Source: Cellulosimicrobium funkei
Lineage (GTDB): Bacteria > Actinomycetota > Actinomycetes > Actinomycetales > Cellulomonadaceae
Assembly (NCBI RefSeq): GCF_004519295.1
Contig: NZ_SOZH01000001.1
Location: 62,001 to 126,000, forward strand
Reading direction: 5' to 3'
DNA: 64,000 bases
The translations under genes were made by a program, and so were the position numbers. Shown in pieces: positions 62,501-64,000 of the stretch. The notes beneath the pieces are model-generated. The model made no database searches and was not told where the DNA came from. It saw only the letters and a list, made by a program, of their open reading frames with translations. Positions within the stretch are counted from its first letter, which is position 1. Each line of letters opens with the position of its first letter.

Positions 62501-63461
62501 GACCCTGCGCCTCCCGGCGCCCTACCGTCTCGCTCGCGGCCGCCGGAACCCCATCGCCGAGTGGCTCGACGACCTGGGCCTGTTCGGGGCGCGCAGTCAC
62601 GAGAAGTTCATCCCGACGAGCGTCTTCCACCTGCCCAAGCGTCAGATCGCCCTCTTCATCAAGCACATCTGGGCCACGGACGGCTCGGTGACGATCAACA
62701 AGAACGGGCGCAGCGGTCGGATCTACTACGCCTCGACGTCCCGTGAGGTCGTCGACGGGCTGTCGCGCCTCCTGCTCCGCTTCGGCATCTCGACGCGCGT
62801 GCGCACGGCGACACCCAAGGGGTCGTACCGCCCCGGGTACACGCTCGACGTGAGCGGGGTGGACGACCAGCGCCGCTTCCTCCAGGAGATCGGCGTGCAC
62901 GGCGACCGCGGCGATGTCGCCGAGAAGCTGCTGACGATCATCCGCGAGACGCGGGCCAACACGAACGTCGACACCGTCCCGCGCCGGGTCTGGGACGACG
63001 TCCGCGAGATCCTCGTCGAGCGCGGCATGACGCACCGCGAGTTCGCAGCAGCGATCGGCACCGAGTTCTGCGGCAGCGCGCTGTGGAAGAACTCCCCGTC
63101 GAGGCACCGCCTCGGCAAGATCGCGGCTGTGCTCGAGAGCGAGGAGCTGGAGATCATGGCCGTCAACGACCTCCTGTGGGACGAGGTCGTCTCGATCGAG
63201 CCGATGGGGGAGAAGCAGGTCTACGACGCCACCGTCCTCGACGGGCACAACTTCGTCGCGAACGGCATCGCGGCACACAACAGCATCGAGCAGGACGCGG
63301 ACGTCGTGATCCTGCTCCACCGCGAGGACGCCTACGAGAAGGAGTCGCCACGCGCGGGCGAGGCGGATCTCATCGTCGCCAAGCACCGTAACGGTCCCAC
63401 CGACACGATCACCGTCGCGTTCCAGGGCCACTACCAGCGCTTCGCCGACATGCAGATGTAG
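59589..63461 (+). CDS. dnaB: replicative DNA helicase DnaB with two inteins
   Basis: 1290 aa precursor from ATG 59589 with a GGGGGAGCGAGG upstream. N-extein 1-229 (TPPQDVAAEMSVLGGMLLSKDAI, linker, and the beginning of Walker A, ARPAIGK); intein 1 at 230-637; middle extein 638-804 (SVLGINVATHAAV, IFSLEMSRNEITMRLL, VVIDYLQLMSSG, AISQLNRGPEQR); intein 2 at 805-1231; C-extein 1232-1290 (SIEQDADVVILLHR..FQGHYQRFADMQM). Removing both inteins gives 455 aa, a normal DnaB. The helicase unwinds DNA at the fork. Both inteins sit at catalytic, highly conserved positions (Walker A; just before the SIEQDADVV segment), so splicing is needed for activity. Consensus DnaA boxes precede the gene. Confidence 0.97.
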   Translation: MSIEELEESYGGPGPSGFDRTPPQDVAAEMSVLGGMLLSKDAIADVIEQIRGSDFYRPAHEIVYESIIDLYGRGEPADAITVVAELTKRGELQRIGGAPYIHDLMAGVPTAANAGYYARIVRERAVLRRLVEAGTRIVQLGYATDGGDVDEIVNNAQAEVYAVTERRTTEDYLPLAEILGPTFDEIEAAQGRGEGMTGVPTGYSDFDRLTNGLHPGQMIVVAARPAIGKALALDTPLPTPSGWTTMGEVAVGDLLVSADGTPTRVVAATEVMVDRPCYEVELDDGTVIVADAQHQWVTSTRAQRRAVRAGETPESSVRTTEELAATVRCVTADNRANHSIATTAPLDLPESDLPIHPYALGVWLGDGSSRRAEFTSADPEIAMRIEGLGYVAQPKGKAEGRARAYNMLLPEPEPVVRACIACGGEFTPKRATLLACGKACAARSRGMERPAPPTCPDCGEPGWGFRRCQRCHATNGTMGGRLRALGVLSNKHIPAAYLRASETQRRELLAGLLDTDGTVTPQGSVQISLTSERLALQTRELVLSLGYRTGWSTKAVQGRTESSSTAYTITFTTEDDVFWLERKRLVHKERRRPGTARLTSRFVVDVRRVDPVPVRCVEVDHPSHLYLAGRSMVPTHNSVLGINVATHAAVHHQMAAVIFSLEMSRNEITMRLLAAEAKVPLTRMRSGKMDEQDWQKLASTMGKVAEAPLFIDDSPNMSLMEIRAKCRRLKQRHDLKLVVIDYLQLMSSGKRVESRQQEVSEFSRALKLLAKELEVPVIAISQLNRGPEQRGDKKPQMSDLRESGCLTEDTKILRADTGAETSLGELFALNAKDVPVWALNDRLQYVRRHLTHVFPTGVKPVFRMRLASGKEIEATANHPFLTYDGWTALGDLEVGSRIGVPRHVPGPERNLEWDDRKVVMLAHLLGDGSFVKRQPIRYASIDERNLATVSEAAGAFGITPIRDEYAAARVTTLRLPAPYRLARGRRNPIAEWLDDLGLFGARSHEKFIPTSVFHLPKRQIALFIKHIWATDGSVTINKNGRSGRIYYASTSREVVDGLSRLLLRFGISTRVRTATPKGSYRPGYTLDVSGVDDQRRFLQEIGVHGDRGDVAEKLLTIIRETRANTNVDTVPRRVWDDVREILVERGMTHREFAAAIGTEFCGSALWKNSPSRHRLGKIAAVLESEELEIMAVNDLLWDEVVSIEPMGEKQVYDATVLDGHNFVANGIAAHNSIEQDADVVILLHREDAYEKESPRAGEADLIVAKHRNGPTDTITVAFQGHYQRFADMQM
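60276..61499 (+). other. intein 1 of DnaB (class 3-type, with LAGLIDADG endonuclease)
   Basis: 408 aa (precursor residues 230-637), inserted after the Walker A Lys. Residue 1 is Ala, not Cys/Ser/Thr. Block A-like ALALDTPLPTPSGWTTMGEVAVGD; block B DAQHQW with Trp296; block F VRCVEVDHPSHLYLAG with Cys616; block G MVPTHN/S with Thr635, His636, Asn637 and +1 Ser. Trp-Cys-Thr at these places defines class 3 inteins. The endonuclease has both DOD motifs, ALGVWLGDG (359-367) and LLAGLLDTDG (508-517). Between them lie two Cys4-like modules (Cys419/422/436/440 and 455/458/468/471). It looks intact and possibly mobile. Confidence 0.9.
62001..63281 (+). other. intein 2 of DnaB (class 1, with LAGLIDADG endonuclease)
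   Basis: 427 aa (precursor residues 805-1231), between ESG and SIEQD, the same site as the Synechocystis DnaB intein. Cys805 is residue 1; block B EATANHPFL with Thr875 and His878; block F VYDATVLDGHNFVANG; block G IAAHN/S with +1 Ser. DOD motifs LAHLLGDGSF (921-930) and HIWATDGSV (1026-1034). A segment at 1147-1181 (MTHREFAAAIGTEFCGS..RLGKIAAVL) looks like an Xre-type helix-turn-helix, possibly part of the endonuclease's DNA recognition. Confidence 0.92.
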
Positions 63462-63798
63462 TGACGTGTTCGGCCGGGCACGTCGGACGGACGGAGGGCG
63501 GAGGGTTGCGTGCGGATTTGTCTGCCGCGATGGCACCTCCGTGGAGCGCTGGGGGCTCGGCGCGCTCGATGGCTTGGGCCGGGCGGTGAGCGTCTCGGCG
63601 CATATGTGGGGCATGTAGGCCAGTGGGCGCGGCGGCGGGCACGTGTGCGATCGAAGCGAGCGGCAGTGTGCGAAGGGTTGATAGCGCTGTCAACGTGTGC
63701 GAGGGTATGCCGCGGGACCGGCGTGGAGGCCGGGCCCGGCCTCCGAGTCATCGATGACCACCGACCCCACGCCGCCGTGGGACCAAGGGGAGCACCAC
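63462..63798. other. dnaB downstream gap
   Basis: 337 bp after dnaB. It holds the first LacI-type operator and the promoter of the last gene. No clear terminator of dnaB was found. Confidence 0.5.
63677..63694. promoter_or_regulatory. LacI-family operator 1
   Basis: GTTGATAGCGCTGTCAAC, palindromic except for one pair, with the central AGCGCT typical of LacI-family sites. 105 bp upstream of the ATG at 63799. Confidence 0.7.
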
Positions 63799-64000
63799 AT
63801 GCGGGTAGACAGCGCTGTCAACGCTGATCGCGATCCATTCTCGGCACGCACCGGACCAGCACGCTCTCGTCCGTCGCGTCCTGGCGGACGTCGGCGTCGC
63901 GCGGGCGCCGTCGTCGCGCTGACCACCGCGGTGAGCCTCGCGCTCCCGCTGGCGGCGTACGCGGCGCCCGGGATCGGGGCGTCGCCCGCGACCGCCGCCG
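63799..64000 (+). CDS. secreted protein, N-terminus only (partial)
   Basis: ATG 63799 with AAGGGGAGC 6 bases upstream; the frame is still open at the window end (67 codons). A basic, Arg-rich start (RSRPSRPGGRRRRAG) leads to a hydrophobic stretch (AVVALTTAVSLALPLAAYAAP) with an AYA-A type cleavage site, so a secretory, possibly Tat-like, signal peptide. The mature domain is out of view. LacI-type operators before and inside the first codons suggest sugar control, and a polysaccharide-degrading enzyme or sugar-binding protein is plausible. Confidence 0.75.
   Translation, partial: MRVDSAVNADRDPFSARTGPARSRPSRPGGRRRRAGAVVALTTAVSLALPLAAYAAPGIGASPATAA
63805..63822. promoter_or_regulatory. LacI-family operator 2 (within the start of the last gene)
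   Basis: GTAGACAGCGCTGTCAAC, the same palindrome family as operator 1 with one mismatched pair. It overlaps codons 3-8 of the secreted-protein gene, 128 bp from operator 1. Confidence 0.7.

Overview
The window is the replication-origin region of a high-GC actinobacterial chromosome, most like Cellulomonadaceae or Promicromonosporaceae (Cellulomonas, Cellulosimicrobium, Isoptericola type). This rests on gene order, heavy use of GTG starts, leaderless-looking promoters, actinobacteria-specific families (DUF3566, DLW-39, DUF721 beside recF, DUF6049, a MurJ-linked pseudokinase) and an actinobacterial-type LexA box. The genus is an inference.

Region 1 (1-9.98 kb) is accessory and reads as less GC-rich than the rest. 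It holds a Vsr endonuclease, an HNH endonuclease, a C5-cytosine DNA methyltransferase, a small protein of unknown function, a PD-(D/E)XK-like protein, a ParB/Srx-like protein with a helix-turn-helix, and a Z1-domain ATPase. The last four share stop/start overlaps (Z1 > ParB-like > nuclease-like > 94-aa) and form one transcription unit. The methyltransferase has its own control region with a perfect LexA (SOS) box. A frameshifted tyrosine-integrase remnant lies between this island and tRNA-Ala, which suggests an integrated element.

Region 2 (9.98-25.5 kb) runs leftward from the origin: dnaA, oriC, dnaN, gnd, recF, DUF721, (a sortase-anchored surface protein on the opposite strand), gyrB, gyrA, DUF3566, tRNA-Ile, the DLW-39 microprotein and tRNA-Ala. 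oriC lies in the 1.5 kb between dnaN and dnaA and is dense in DnaA boxes.

Region 3 (26-34.4 kb) runs rightward: rpmH, rnpA, yidD, yidC, jag/khpB, rsmG, parA, parB, then a 2-kb gene-poor stretch. Nine parS or near-parS sites are spread over 28.6-34.3 kb, including one in parA, one in parB and one at the centre of a 36-bp terminator-like palindrome.

Region 4 (34.4-50.6 kb) holds a D-Ala-D-Ala ligase-type enzyme, a PLP aminotransferase, trxA, trxB, a MurJ-associated pseudokinase, murJ, DUF6049 and a Nudix hydrolase on the minus strand. The tRNA nucleotidyltransferase cca diverges from them, followed by two MFS transporters. The run from Nudix to pseudokinase is a cell-envelope operon.

Region 5 (50.8-64 kb) contains a 92-bp tandem repeat, the padR-ino1 operon with a clear PadR operator, a class A penicillin-binding protein with a PASTA domain, the rpsF-ssb-rpsR-rplI operon, a MATE-family transporter and dnaB. 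DnaB carries two inteins: one with class 3 (Trp-Cys-Thr) features inside the Walker A motif, and a class 1 intein further on. The window ends in a secreted protein whose start is flanked and overlapped by two LacI-type operators.
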